A DNA stretch of 64,000 nucleotides, from NCBI GenBank assembly GCA_934446365.1, contig CAKSDZ010000003.1:186001-250000 (forward strand). The letters are read 5' to 3'. The position numbers and the translations under genes are program-made. Position 1 is the first letter of the stretch, and every line of letters begins with the position of its first letter. Shown here piece after piece: positions 7,818-14,643 of this stretch. This DNA is from an uncultured Eubacteriales bacterium (GTDB lineage Bacteria > Bacillota > Clostridia > Oscillospirales > CAG-272). The notes below the pieces were generated by a model. The model was not told the DNA's origin, made no database searches, and worked only from the letters and a program-made list of their open reading frames with translations.

Positions 7818-8780
7818 ATGAAATCACTCAGCAGGATCATCGCGGTTCTTCTTGCAGCGGCATGTCTTTCTCTCGCATTGGTATCATGCGGAGAAAAGAA
7901 AACGTATACGGTCGGCATCTGTCAGCAGGCGCCTCACGTCGCGCTCGATGCCGCGACCGAGGGCTTTAAGCAGGCGCTCATCGACAAGCTCGGCGAGGAA
8001 AATGTCAAATTTGAATTGCAGAATGCGCAGGGCGAATCGAATACATGCTCGACAATCGTCAACAGCTTTGTATCCAAAAATGTCGATCTCATTATGGCGA
8101 ACGGCACTTCTGCTCTTCAGGCGGCGTCCAATGCCACGACAACAATCCCGATTCTCGGCACCTCCATTACGGCATACAGCGTCGCTTTGAATTTGCCGGA
8201 TTTTAACGGTACCGTCGGAGGCAATATTTCGGGTACTTCCGATCTGGCGCCTCTTTCGGATCAGGCGCAGATGATTCTCGATTTCTTCCCGGAAGCTAAA
8301 AAGGTCGGACTTTTCTACTGCTCTGCGGAGCCGAATTCCGCCTATCAGGTAGCGGTGGTCAAGGAGTATCTTGAAGCAAAGGGTATTACCTGCATCGAAT
8401 ATAAATTCTCGGATTCCAACGACGTGGCACAGGTTGCCGAAAAGGCGGCGTCCGACTGCGACGTGATTTACATTCCGACGGACAATACGGCGGCCTCCTG
8501 CACGGAAACCATCAACAACATTGTCCTGCCGAAGAAAGTGCCGATCATCGCCGGCGAAGAGGGAATCTGCTCCGGCTGCGGCGTTGCGACGCTTTCCATC
8601 AGCTATTATGAAATCGGCTACAAGACCGGCGAAATGGCGGCGGAAATTCTGAGGGGAGAGGCGAATATTTCCGAAATGGCGATCGCTTACGATCCGAATC
8701 CCGTGAAAAAATACAACAAAGAAATCTGCGAGGAGCTCGGCATCACGGTTCCTGAGGGTTATAAAGCGATAGGAGAATAA
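7818..8780 (+). CDS. ABC transporter substrate-binding lipoprotein (TrpX-like)
   Basis: A 320-aa secreted lipoprotein: the N-terminal signal segment ends in a lipobox around LALVSC, so it is anchored outside the membrane by a lipid on the cysteine. The mature part has the two-lobe fold of the ABC_sub_bind family (TrpX-like), with VGICQQAPHVALDAATEGF at its start and PIIAGEEGICSGCGVATLSI near the end. It delivers a small solute to the permease encoded next. The tryptophan link comes from Streptococcus homologues; the substrate here is unknown. The start at 7818 follows AAAGGGAGA. Expression is probably set by the attenuated leader. Confidence 0.88.
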   Translation: MKSLSRIIAVLLAAACLSLALVSCGEKKTYTVGICQQAPHVALDAATEGFKQALIDKLGEENVKFELQNAQGESNTCSTIVNSFVSKNVDLIMANGTSALQAASNATTTIPILGTSITAYSVALNLPDFNGTVGGNISGTSDLAPLSDQAQMILDFFPEAKKVGLFYCSAEPNSAYQVAVVKEYLEAKGITCIEYKFSDSNDVAQVAEKAASDCDVIYIPTDNTAASCTETINNIVLPKKVPIIAGEEGICSGCGVATLSISYYEIGYKTGEMAAEILRGEANISEMAIAYDPNPVKKYNKEICEELGITVPEGYKAIGE

Positions 8781-8781
8781 A

Positions 8782-9687
8782 ATGGGCTGGCTGAATGCTT
8801 TGCCGGGCGCCATTGCTCAGGGGATCATTTGGGGCATTATGGCAATCGGCGTCTACATAACCTACAAGGTGCTCGACATCGCGGACCTCACGGTGGACGG
8901 TTCCATTTGTACGGGTGCCGCGGTCTGCACGATGCTGGTTATTTCCGGTGTCAACGTATGGCTTGCGATGCTCGCCGCCCTTGTCGCCGGTATGGCGGCA
9001 GGGCTTCTCACCGGTGTTTTTCATACCTTTATGGGGATTCCCGCGATTCTTGCCGGAATCCTCACACAGCTGATTCTATGGTCGGTCAATCTCAAAATCT
9101 TAGGAAAAGCGAATCAGGCCTTGCCGGCACGTAACTTCTATGTGCTCGTGACACAGCTGAAAAAAACACAGACGCTTCTGATTCTCGCTGTGGTCAGCAT
9201 CGTGCTCATTGCGGTATTGTATTGGTTTTTCGGAACGGAGCTCGGTTCGTCCATCCGTTCGACCGGCTGCAACATCAGCATGAGCCGCGCGCAGGGAATC
9301 AACACGGATTTCAACAAGATACTCGGTCTTATGCTTTCCAATGGAATCGTCGCGCTTGCCGGCGCACTGCTTGCGCAGTATCAGGGCTCGGCGGATATCA
9401 ACATGGGACGCGGTGCGATCGTCATCGGACTTGCCGCCGTCATCATCGGCGAAGCGGTCTTTTCCCGGATTTCCCGCAATTTCATTGTCCGCCTGCTCGG
9501 CGTTATCTGCGGCGGCATCATCTATTATATTGTGTATCAGACCGTTATCTTCTTCGGACTTGACACCGACCTTTTAAAGATGCTGTCGGCGCTTGTTGTG
9601 GCGTTTTTCCTTGCGGTGCCATACTGGAAGGGAAAATATATATCAAGCGGCAGAAGGAAAGGGGATGGTGGAAATGCTGGAGCTTAA
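8782..9687 (+). CDS. ABC transporter permease (TrpY-like, BPD_transp_2 family)
   Basis: A 301-aa inner-membrane protein with about eight or nine hydrophobic helices, forming the channel of the importer whose binding protein is encoded just upstream (1-bp gap) and whose ATPase overlaps its 3' end. It begins MGWLNALPGAIAQGIIWGIMA and contains DLTVDGSICTGAAV, typical of permeases in this branch. The C-terminal ISSGRRKGDGGNAGA is hydrophilic and cytoplasmic. The compact binding protein-permease-ATPase order is that of TrpXYZ-type systems. Confidence 0.88.
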   Translation: MGWLNALPGAIAQGIIWGIMAIGVYITYKVLDIADLTVDGSICTGAAVCTMLVISGVNVWLAMLAALVAGMAAGLLTGVFHTFMGIPAILAGILTQLILWSVNLKILGKANQALPARNFYVLVTQLKKTQTLLILAVVSIVLIAVLYWFFGTELGSSIRSTGCNISMSRAQGINTDFNKILGLMLSNGIVALAGALLAQYQGSADINMGRGAIVIGLAAVIIGEAVFSRISRNFIVRLLGVICGGIIYYIVYQTVIFFGLDTDLLKMLSALVVAFFLAVPYWKGKYISSGRRKGDGGNAGA

Positions 9688-10468
9688 AAATATCACCAAA
9701 ACCTTTAACGCAGGCACGGTAAATGAGAAAGTTGCGCTCAAAAATCTCACGCTCACGCTGAATGACGGGGATTTTGTCACCGTGATCGGCGGCAACGGCG
9801 CCGGAAAATCGACGATGCTCAACGCCATTGCCGGCGTATGGCGTCCGGATTCGGGACAGATTATCATCGACGGCAGCGATGTGACAGGCATGCTTGAATA
9901 CAAAAGGGCAAAGCTGCTCGGACGTGTGTTTCAGGATCCCATGATGGGCACCGCTGCGGATATGGAAATTGAAGAAAACCTTGCGCTGGCAAGACGCCGC
10001 GGCAAGCGCCGCGGACTCGGCTGGGGAATCCGCAGCGCGGAGCGGGAGGAATATAAACGGATGCTTGCCGAGCTGGGGCTCGGACTGGAACACCGTCTTT
10101 CCAGCAAGGTGGGGCTTCTTTCGGGAGGACAGCGTCAGGCGGTGACGCTGCTGATGGCGACGCTCGTGCGCCCGAAGCTGCTGCTTCTCGACGAGCATAC
10201 GGCGGCGCTGGATCCCGCAACGGCGGCAAAGGTCATGGCGCTCACGGATAAAATCATCGAGGAGGAGAATCTCACGGCGCTCATGGTGACGCATAACATG
10301 CAGGATGCGATCAATCACGGCAACCGGCTTATCATGATGCATGAGGGCGGAATCATCTTCGATATTTCCGGCGAGGAGAAAAAGAAGCTCACGATTGAGG
10401 ACCTGCTCGATAAATTCAGAAAGCTCAGCGGCACGCAGTTTGCAAGCGACCGCGCGCTTTTGGGATAG
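9665..10468 (+). CDS. ABC transporter ATP-binding protein (TrpZ-like)
   Basis: A 267-aa cytoplasmic ATPase that powers the importer. Walker A is GGNGAGKST, the Q-loop region is RVFQDPMMGT, the signature is LSGGQRQAVTL, Walker B is LLLLDEHTAALD, and VTHNMQDA supplies the switch histidine. The start at 9665 has AAGGA 6 bp upstream and lies inside the end of the permease gene (23-bp overlap), implying translational coupling. A second ATG at 9674 is possible. The LLLLDEH ending, with H instead of the usual P after DE, is typical of this branch. Confidence 0.9.
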   Translation: MVEMLELKNITKTFNAGTVNEKVALKNLTLTLNDGDFVTVIGGNGAGKSTMLNAIAGVWRPDSGQIIIDGSDVTGMLEYKRAKLLGRVFQDPMMGTAADMEIEENLALARRRGKRRGLGWGIRSAEREEYKRMLAELGLGLEHRLSSKVGLLSGGQRQAVTLLMATLVRPKLLLLDEHTAALDPATAAKVMALTDKIIEEENLTALMVTHNMQDAINHGNRLIMMHEGGIIFDISGEEKKKLTIEDLLDKFRKLSGTQFASDRALLG

Positions 10469-10475
10469 TATATGG

Positions 10476-10505
10476 AAAAAGACGGCGATTTCGCCGTCTT
10501 TTTTG
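10476..10505. terminator. Bidirectional terminator between the ABC operon and cotJABC
   Basis: AAAAAGACGGCGA (10476-10488) pairs perfectly with TCGCCGTCTTTTT (10491-10503). With a T-run on each strand it can end both the ABC operon and the converging cotJ operon. Confidence 0.9.
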
Positions 10506-10509
10506 CTTT

Positions 10510-11103
10510 TTAGTCGAATTCCGGATTGTATGCGTAAAAATTCTTGGAATCCATATTGTCCTGTGCGACACGCAGCGCGTCTCCGAAGCGCTGATAGTGG
10601 GTGACTTCCCGCTGGCGCAGGAATTTGATCGGATCGCGCACATCGGGATCGTCCACAAGACGCAGAATGTTGTCGTAGGTGACCCTTGCTTTCTGTTCCG
10701 CAGCGAGGTCCTCGTTGAGATCGGCGAAGAGGTCGCCTTTTACCCCGAGATAGGAGGCGGTAAACGGAACGCCGGCCGCGGATACCGGATAAATGCCGGC
10801 GGTATGATCGACGAAATAGGTGTCGAAGCCGGATTTCACAATTTCATCCATAGAAAGATTTCTTGTCAGCTGATAGACGATCGCCGCGATCATCTCTTGG
10901 TGCGCGAGCTCCTCCGTGCCGACGTCGGTCAAAATGCCGATGATTTCTCCATAAGGCATGGTGTAGCGCTGATTGAGGTAGCGCGTGGCCGCGCCCATCT
11001 CGCCGTCGGGACCGCCGAGCTGGCTCATGATGATTTTCGCGTATGTCGGATTCGGATTCTTGATTTTGACCGGATACTGTAATTTTTTCTCATATGCCCA
11101 CAT
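10510..11103 (-). CDS. cotJC: Spore coat protein CotJC (manganese-catalase family)
   Basis: A 197-aa di-metal protein of the manganese catalase family found in the inner spore coat. Metal-ligand motifs on the four-helix bundle are visible: VGTEELAHQEM and EQKARVTYDNIL, with HYQRFGDAL near the end. It begins MWAYEKKLQYPVKI, as CotJC usually does, and GGPDGEMGAATRYL is conserved. It is the last gene of cotJABC, 3 bp after cotJB. Its role is in coat assembly and probably protection from peroxide. Its presence marks the host as a spore former. Confidence 0.93.
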   Translation of the reverse strand: MWAYEKKLQYPVKIKNPNPTYAKIIMSQLGGPDGEMGAATRYLNQRYTMPYGEIIGILTDVGTEELAHQEMIAAIVYQLTRNLSMDEIVKSGFDTYFVDHTAGIYPVSAAGVPFTASYLGVKGDLFADLNEDLAAEQKARVTYDNILRLVDDPDVRDPIKFLRQREVTHYQRFGDALRVAQDNMDSKNFYAYNPEFD

Positions 11104-11106
11104 AGC

Positions 11107-11361
11107 TTAATTTGCCTCTCTTTCCCACGGCCACGGTTTGTCAATCCAGTGCCAGTCGTTCATGTCGTTGTTTCCGTAAATCGTAAGGGGACCGAATTTT
11201 CCCTCATATTCGTCGCGCAGACCCTTGGCGATTGCGCGGTGCTTGTCATAGAAAGCAAGCGCTTTTTTGTTGGTCGGATGTCCGTCCAAATAGAGAACGG
11301 TTTCCAGCGTTGCAAAATCCTCCGCCTGAATACGGCGGAGCAGCTTTTCTCTTTCGTTCAT
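11107..11361 (-). CDS. cotJB: Spore coat protein CotJB
   Basis: An 84-aa protein matching CotJB: an N-terminal helix that starts MNEREKLLRRIQAEDFA, then LETVLYLDGHPTNKKAL and a C-terminal WHWIDKPWPWE tail rich in tryptophan. It belongs to the spore coat complex with CotJA and CotJC; its precise role is not known. It overlaps cotJA by 4 bp (stop and start codons interlocked) and precedes cotJC by 3 bp. Confidence 0.92.
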   Translation of the reverse strand: MNEREKLLRRIQAEDFATLETVLYLDGHPTNKKALAFYDKHRAIAKGLRDEYEGKFGPLTIYGNNDMNDWHWIDKPWPWEREAN

Positions 11362-11666
11362 CCCATCTTCCTCCTTTGACCGTAGAACGGCTTGTCAAGC
11401 TCGCGGAAGAGGGTTCCTGCGGCAAGCGCCTCGTCGGGCTCGTTGAGGTCCCGGAACTCTTGGAAAGGAACGTATGCCATCGCGAGGCTGAGGGGCTGGT
11501 TGGAAATGGAGCCGCATCCGACCATGTCCTGACTCTGGGTAGCGGCGCTCACATATCCATTTTTCGTGTTCATATATTTGTCACCGGCGGTGGCGCTTGC
11601 CGCAGCTGTGTTGATGCGGTTCTGATATTCAAGCATCCGGCGCGCGGTGTTTCTGGAATATTGCAC
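11358..11666 (-). CDS. cotJA: Spore coat-associated protein CotJA (GTG start)
   Basis: A 102-aa protein whose second half carries the CotJA signature SLAMAYVPFQEF and AAGTLFRELDKPF. The N-terminal half (about residues 1-50) is more variable. No ATG sits near a ribosome site; a GTG at 11666 is preceded by AGGAG (11675-11679 on the complement) with 8-bp spacing, so I use GTG. It is the first gene of cotJABC and overlaps cotJB by 4 bp. A sigma-E-like -10 box lies upstream, as known for cotJABC in Bacillus subtilis. Confidence 0.87.
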   Translation of the reverse strand: MQYSRNTARRMLEYQNRINTAAASATAGDKYMNTKNGYVSAATQSQDMVGCGSISNQPLSLAMAYVPFQEFRDLNEPDEALAAGTLFRELDKPFYGQRRKMG

Positions 11667-11718
11667 TTGTTGATTCTCCTTTTCATGAATTTTGACGTGT
11701 TTTCGTCTACTCTCATGA

Positions 11719-11745
11719 TATGTATGGCCGTCTGAAAAAGTCAAT
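11719..11745 (-). promoter_or_regulatory. Candidate sigma-E promoter of cotJABC
   Basis: On the complement strand, CATACATA (11719-11726) matches the sigma-E -10 consensus CATACAnT. It lies about 50 bp before the cotJA start. The -35 region does not fit clearly, so the call rests on the -10 box and on the known mother-cell control of cotJABC. Confidence 0.5.
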
Positions 11746-11760
11746 TTGCCGCCGAAAACA

Positions 11761-11789
11761 TTGACCAAAAAAGGAAAACAGGATATAAT
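11761..11789 (+). promoter_or_regulatory. Sigma-A promoter of the VanZ-like gene
   Basis: TTGACC (11761-11766) and TATAAT (11784-11789), spacer 17 bp, 34 bp before the start codon. It diverges from the cotJ promoter. Confidence 0.85.
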
Positions 11790-11823
11790 AAAGCAGAATC
11801 GAAATTTTTGACCGGAGATTTTC

Positions 11824-12318
11824 ATGAAAAAACAGATCATGCGCTATCTAATGCTTGTTTTTGCGCTTGTACTTGCCGCCGCGATTTTTTGGTTTTCCGC
11901 GCAGAACGGCGAAAAATCGGGAAATTCCAGCGATAATTTGTCGGAAAAAATTTTGCAGATCATCGGCTCCGGAAACGGGGAGGGCGGCGAGGAATACGAG
12001 CAAACAGTGATCGCATTCGGGACGGTGCTCCGAAAGCTTGCCCATTTCGCCGAATATTTTGCGCTCGGCGCCGCGGTCTGCGGGTTTTTCGCCACTTTCG
12101 CCATGAAGCCGTATCGGTGCGGGCTCATATCCTTTGGGATATCCGTATTGTATGCCGCGTCGGATGAGCTGCACCAGTATTTTGTGCCGGGACGGCATGC
12201 GTCCGTGCTCGACGTGCTGCTGGACAGCGTGGGCGTGCTCTGCGGCGTGTTGGTCATGCTGGGACTTGCGGCGCTTATCCGAAAGAGAAGTGCGGGAAAG
12301 AAAACGATAACGGAATAA
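11824..12318 (+). CDS. VanZ-like family membrane protein
   Basis: A 164-aa membrane protein with about four helices. The VanZ signature is clear: FGTVLRKLAHFAEYFALGA and ASDELHQYFVPGRHAS followed by VLDVLLDSVGV. VanZ proteins are linked to low-level teicoplanin resistance and envelope traits, but most genomic copies have no tested role. The gene has its own promoter and terminator, so it is monocistronic. Confidence 0.88.
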   Translation: MKKQIMRYLMLVFALVLAAAIFWFSAQNGEKSGNSSDNLSEKILQIIGSGNGEGGEEYEQTVIAFGTVLRKLAHFAEYFALGAAVCGFFATFAMKPYRCGLISFGISVLYAASDELHQYFVPGRHASVLDVLLDSVGVLCGVLVMLGLAALIRKRSAGKKTITE

Positions 12319-12352
12319 AGAAAGGAGCTTGCTGCGCAAGCTCCTTTCTTTG
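12318..12352. terminator. Bidirectional terminator
   Basis: AAGAAAGGAGCTTGC (12318-12332) pairs perfectly with GCAAGCTCCTTTCTT (12336-12350). It starts at the stop codon of the VanZ-like gene and also lies just after the end of the converging small membrane gene. Confidence 0.8.
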
Positions 12353-12360
12353 GGATAGTC

Positions 12361-12618
12361 TTATGAATTTTTGCCGCCATTTCCCGTGTCGGCACTGTCG
12401 ATTTTCTCTGCGTCGGCGGATTTTGAGGCTTGTCTGGCATCCGCTTCGGGAGAAGGCGCGGTCTTTTTGCTGCCGTATTCCTGATAAATGCCGACGCCGA
12501 GCACGATGCACCCGATAAGCCCAAGGCAGACCGCGGCAAGCTGATAGAGGTCGCTCGGGATGTTGGCGATGATGTTGCCGAAAAGAAGAAAAGCGAATCC
12601 GATGTAAATGTATTTCAT
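12361..12618 (-). CDS. Small membrane protein, unknown function
   Basis: An 85-aa protein with two transmembrane helices (about residues 4-20 and 25-45) and a charged, low-complexity C-terminal tail rich in A, D, K and S. I do not recognise a family. It has a good ribosome site (GGAGG a few bases before ATG) and a promoter with TTGTAT/TATGAT, so it is likely expressed. It faces the VanZ-like gene across a shared terminator. Confidence 0.7.
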   Translation of the reverse strand: MKYIYIGFAFLLFGNIIANIPSDLYQLAAVCLGLIGCIVLGVGIYQEYGSKKTAPSPEADARQASKSADAEKIDSADTGNGGKNS

Positions 12619-12647
12619 ATTGCCTCCTATGTGAATGATACAACAAT

Positions 12648-12676
12648 ATCATAACATGTTCATATCAAAAATACAA
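12648..12676 (-). promoter_or_regulatory. Sigma-A promoter of the small membrane gene
   Basis: On the complement, TTGTAT (12671-12676) and TATGAT (12648-12653) with a 17-bp spacer. Confidence 0.65.
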
Positions 12677-12736
12677 TATGCCTCTAAAAAACAAAGTGGA
12701 AAAAATGAATTTTTCCGATATTTTTTCCAAAACCTG

Positions 12737-12765
12737 TTGACATTTCAAACCAAACGCGATATAAT
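12737..12765 (+). promoter_or_regulatory. Consensus promoter pointing into small RNA 1 (antisense)
   Basis: TTGACA (12737-12742) and TATAAT (12760-12765), spacer 17 bp: a perfect consensus. It points right, into the small-RNA gene that I read on the opposite strand, and no plus-strand gene follows for over 1 kb. Confidence 0.7.
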
Positions 12766-12769
12766 AAAA

Positions 12770-12869
12770 ACAACAAAAACAGGCGGGCCGCCGTGTTGCA
12801 AGCACGACGAGCCCTGCATAAGAAGTGTGTACGAGCGCTATCTTATACAACCGGATGACCGGCACCCTG
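12770..12869 (-). ncRNA. Structured small RNA 1 of a three-copy family
   Basis: Read on the complement, a promoter (TTGCAA-17-TATCAT) leads into an RNA of about 95-100 nt. It can form: an outer helix of 5' CAGG-G-TG with 3' CGCCTG, a CCGG-TCAT-CCGG hairpin, an ATAAG...CTTAT arm holding a small inner stem, and a GGGC...GCCC hairpin (12785-12814). T-rich sequence follows (TTTTTGTTGTTTTT). Copy 2 keeps the same architecture with compensating changes in the stems, which supports a real RNA. No open reading frame fits. I do not recognise the family. Confidence 0.7.
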
Positions 12870-12874
12870 TGCTT

Positions 12875-12903
12875 ATGATAACACATTTTGACAGGATTTG
12901 CAA
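12875..12903 (-). promoter_or_regulatory. Promoter of small RNA 1
   Basis: On the complement, TTGCAA (12898-12903) and TATCAT (12875-12880) with a 17-bp spacer. Confidence 0.65.
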
Positions 12904-12929
12904 GAGGATTCGGGAATATCTGTTAAAAG

Positions 12930-13030
12930 CTTTAAAAACAAAAAACAGGCGGGCTGTGTACTGGCATACAACAGCCCTGCATAAGAAGTGTGCGAGCACT
13001 ACCTTATACAACCGGATAACCGGCGCCCTA
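12930..13030 (-). ncRNA. Structured small RNA 2 of a three-copy family
   Basis: A close relative of small RNA 1, about 165 bp away in tandem. On the complement it carries CCGG-TTAT-CCGG, the shared core GTGCTCGCACACTTCTTATG, and a terminator hairpin closed by GGGCTGT/ACAGCCC (12951-12977) with a TGCCAG loop and TTTTTTGTTTTT behind it. The terminator stem differs in sequence from copy 1 but keeps its pairing. The 5' AGG-G-CG can pair with the 3' CGCCT next to the T-run. Confidence 0.72.
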
Positions 13031-13035
13031 TCGAT

Positions 13036-13064
13036 ATGATAGCACATATTGACGGGATTTGCAA
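13036..13064 (-). promoter_or_regulatory. Promoter of small RNA 2
   Basis: On the complement, TTGCAA (13059-13064) and TATCAT (13036-13041) with a 17-bp spacer, the same boxes as copy 1. Confidence 0.65.
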
Positions 13065-13124
13065 GGGTTTTCAGAAAAAATAAGGTTTTTTCTTCATGGA
13101 CTTTTTCAAGAAAGAAAAATGGAA

Positions 13125-13169
13125 CCGTGCCGCACGCTTCGGATGCGTGTCTGTGGCACGGATTTTTTT
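13125..13169 (+). terminator. Strong hairpin with T-run, no upstream gene assigned
   Basis: CCGTGCC (13125-13131) pairs with GGCACGG (13155-13161), with an inner CACGC/GCGTG helix, followed by ATTTTTTTG. It is an intrinsic terminator on the plus strand and may end the transcript started by the promoter at 12737. Confidence 0.7.
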
Positions 13170-13207
13170 GTTTTAGGCGGTTTGTTTGAATAAAAACCGT
13201 TGCGCCG

Positions 13208-13230
13208 GAAAAACGGAGTTTCCGTTTTTC
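13208..13230. terminator. Small inverted repeat with A/T arms
   Basis: GAAAAACGGA (13208-13217) pairs perfectly with TCCGTTTTTC (13221-13230), loop GTT. The A- and T-rich arms allow terminator use in either direction. It lies between small RNA 2 and small RNA 3. Confidence 0.45.
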
Positions 13231-13448
13231 ATACTCTTTTTCCGTCTTCAATCAAATAAGCTGCGTCGCCGAAAAGCGGCGGAATGGAGAAAATGTATGT
13301 CAAATCACAGTATACCTGCTTTGCTGTTCGCTCAAAGCTTCTCCGCTTTGCGGAGGATTCAGTCAAATAAAAAAAGGACGTCGTGCGTCCGGTTTCCGAT
13401 GAAAAGTTAGCTTTTAGGGTTCCAAGGGTTTGGAGTTCTCTGAGAGAA

Positions 13449-13546
13449 CAGAAAAACCGCCGGATTCAAGAGGGCTGGCACCCTCAAGAATTTCCGTTTC
13501 AGGTGTGCGAGCACCCTACTTCGACCGATTACTCGGACCCGGCGGC
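13449..13546 (-). ncRNA. Structured small RNA 3 of the family (diverged copy)
   Basis: On the complement, a promoter is followed at the expected start by CCGCCGG (13539-13545), which pairs with CCGGCGG (13457-13463) just before TTTTTCTG, closing the whole RNA. Inside are a GNRA hairpin CCGA-GTAA-TCGG, the shared core GTGCTCGCACAC and a hairpin GAGGG-TGCCAG-CCCTC. Order, loop motifs and size match copies 1 and 2, while most stem sequences differ. The RNA looks like a compact three-hairpin fold with the closing helix doubling as terminator. Confidence 0.7.
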
Positions 13547-13552
13547 AAAGAT

Positions 13553-13581
13553 AGTATAACACAGATTTCCTTCCATTTCAA
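13553..13581 (-). promoter_or_regulatory. Promoter of small RNA 3
   Basis: On the complement, TTGAAA (13576-13581) and TATACT (13553-13558) with a 17-bp spacer. Confidence 0.7.
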
Positions 13582-13675
13582 GGGGAATATGTAAAATATT
13601 TCTTTGCTGTGTATGGTTCTGCATAAATGCGGTAACGTCCGATTGACAGGTTGAAAAGGTTTATACTTAGGTATT

Positions 13676-13737
13676 TTCCGCGTAGGGATGCAAAAAGGGG
13701 CTCTCCACGACCCCTGTGATCCCTGCGCGGTTTTTGT
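13676..13737 (+). other. Long hairpin ending in T-run; possible small RNA or terminator
   Basis: CCGCG...CGCGG, AGGGAT/ATCCCT and GGGG/CCCC stack into one long imperfect stem followed by TTTTTGTTTT. TTGACA (13643) and TATACT (13662) lie upstream, but only 13 bp apart, too close for a normal promoter. Function unknown. Confidence 0.5.
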
Positions 13738-13740
13738 TTT

Positions 13741-13991
13741 GGAGGAGGCTCACTGGTTACCGACTCCGCGCGCATGCTTTTCCTTCCATTTACATGCGCG
13801 CGGGGGCGCCGGCAGTCAGATGCGCCACTCGCTCAGTTAACATATAGATTTCTGTCACCGGTTTTCCAATGGAAAGCTTTCGCCGGGGGACGTCGTGGCC
13901 GATGTTCCCCATGCGCAAAATTGCCATGCTGGAAAATCGATAGGACGTTTGCCGTCTGCATTTGCGGCGGAAAATGACGGGATCACTTAGG
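13741..13991 (+). other. Structured intergenic region without a credible gene
   Basis: This stretch has a perfect 10-bp inverted repeat CGCGCGCATG/CATGCGCGCG (13767-13776 with 13793-13802), a GGGGAC/GTTCCCC stem and a GCCG/CGGC stem. Reading frames here are short and lack ribosome sites, so I call no protein. It may be a longer RNA ending at the terminator at 13992, or a repeat element. Confidence 0.4.
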
Positions 13992-14026
13992 AACCGATGC
14001 TTTAAAAAGCGTCGGTTTTTATTTTT
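13992..14026 (+). terminator. Terminator after the structured region
   Basis: AACCGATGC (13992-14000) pairs with GCGTCGGTT (14009-14017), followed by TTTATTTTT. It precedes the next start codon by 20 bp, so it either ends an upstream RNA or attenuates the next gene. Confidence 0.7.
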
Positions 14027-14045
14027 AAGAAAGGGGAAAAATCAT

Positions 14046-14504
14046 ATGCGACCCGAAAGGGAAGAAATCGAACGCTTTAAAGAATGTCTCTATGAATGGA
14101 GCGGTGAATTGCAGCTTAAATCCAGTCTGGATGATGCGATATCGGCCTTTTTCTTAGGCTCTTTGAAAAGCTCGTGTAAGGCTGACTATGTGAACGCCTG
14201 TGAAAAATACGAGGAAGCGGCGGCGAAGCTGGAAGAGACATTGACGGATAAGCAGAAAAGAATGTTATCAAGGCTCAAAACCTTGCATGGAAACTGCGAG
14301 GTACACCTTCAAAATCAAACCTTTGTCCGTGCCTTTAAGCTCGGCGCGAAATATACGTTTGACTTGCTTGCGCAGGAAGAAGCCGCTGTGGAAGCCTCCG
14401 ATAGCGTGGCCGGCCAAGCTGCGGAGGAAGACGCACCCAATAAGGCGGCTTCCGATGGAAACGCTTCCGGTGCAAAGCCCTTTATCAAGACGCCTTCCAA
14501 ATGA
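14046..14504 (+). CDS. Helical protein of unknown function (DUF6809-like)
   Basis: A 152-aa soluble, mostly helical protein. The segment from about residue 60 to 115 (EKYEEAAAKLEETLTDKQKR, then TFVRAFKLGAKYTFDLL) matches the pattern of the small DUF6809 proteins, where a phage- or mobile-element-associated role has been suggested but not shown. The last 40 residues are low-complexity, rich in A, E, D and S. The start at 14046 has AAAGGGG about 10 bp upstream. It stands alone between two terminators. Family call from memory, moderate. Confidence 0.65.
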   Translation: MRPEREEIERFKECLYEWSGELQLKSSLDDAISAFFLGSLKSSCKADYVNACEKYEEAAAKLEETLTDKQKRMLSRLKTLHGNCEVHLQNQTFVRAFKLGAKYTFDLLAQEEAAVEASDSVAGQAAEEDAPNKAASDGNASGAKPFIKTPSK

Positions 14505-14594
14505 AAACATATCCAACTGGGAAGCGTCCGACCAAGCGATAATCCTCCAAGGCTCATATTTAACCTCCATATGTGCCGTGTGGATTTCTCCTAA

Positions 14595-14633
14595 AAACAA
14601 AGCCCGAGGCAAAAGCCTCGGGCTTTGTTTGAT
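14595..14633. terminator. Bidirectional terminator at the end of ileS
   Basis: AAACAAAGCCCGAGGC (14595-14610) pairs perfectly with GCCTCGGGCTTTGTTT (14615-14630). It ends ileS on the minus strand and can also end the gene at 14046. Confidence 0.9.
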
Positions 14634-14643
14634 TGTCCATATT

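Noticed and set aside
12770..13060. CRISPR array or simple direct repeat in the small-RNA cluster
   Set aside because: The repeated units are about 100 nt, only two are closely similar, and no short spacer-repeat pattern is seen.
12838..13251. Reading frame of 137 codons on the minus strand across small RNA 2
   Set aside because: No ribosome site, biased low-complexity composition, and it crosses promoters and terminators of the small-RNA genes.
13449..13546. SRP RNA, 6S RNA or tmRNA
   Set aside because: The conserved SRP loop, the long bulged 6S hairpin and the tRNA-like ends of tmRNA are not present.
13774..13977. Reading frame of 67 codons on the plus strand
   Set aside because: Starts inside a perfect inverted repeat, lacks a ribosome site and resembles no protein.
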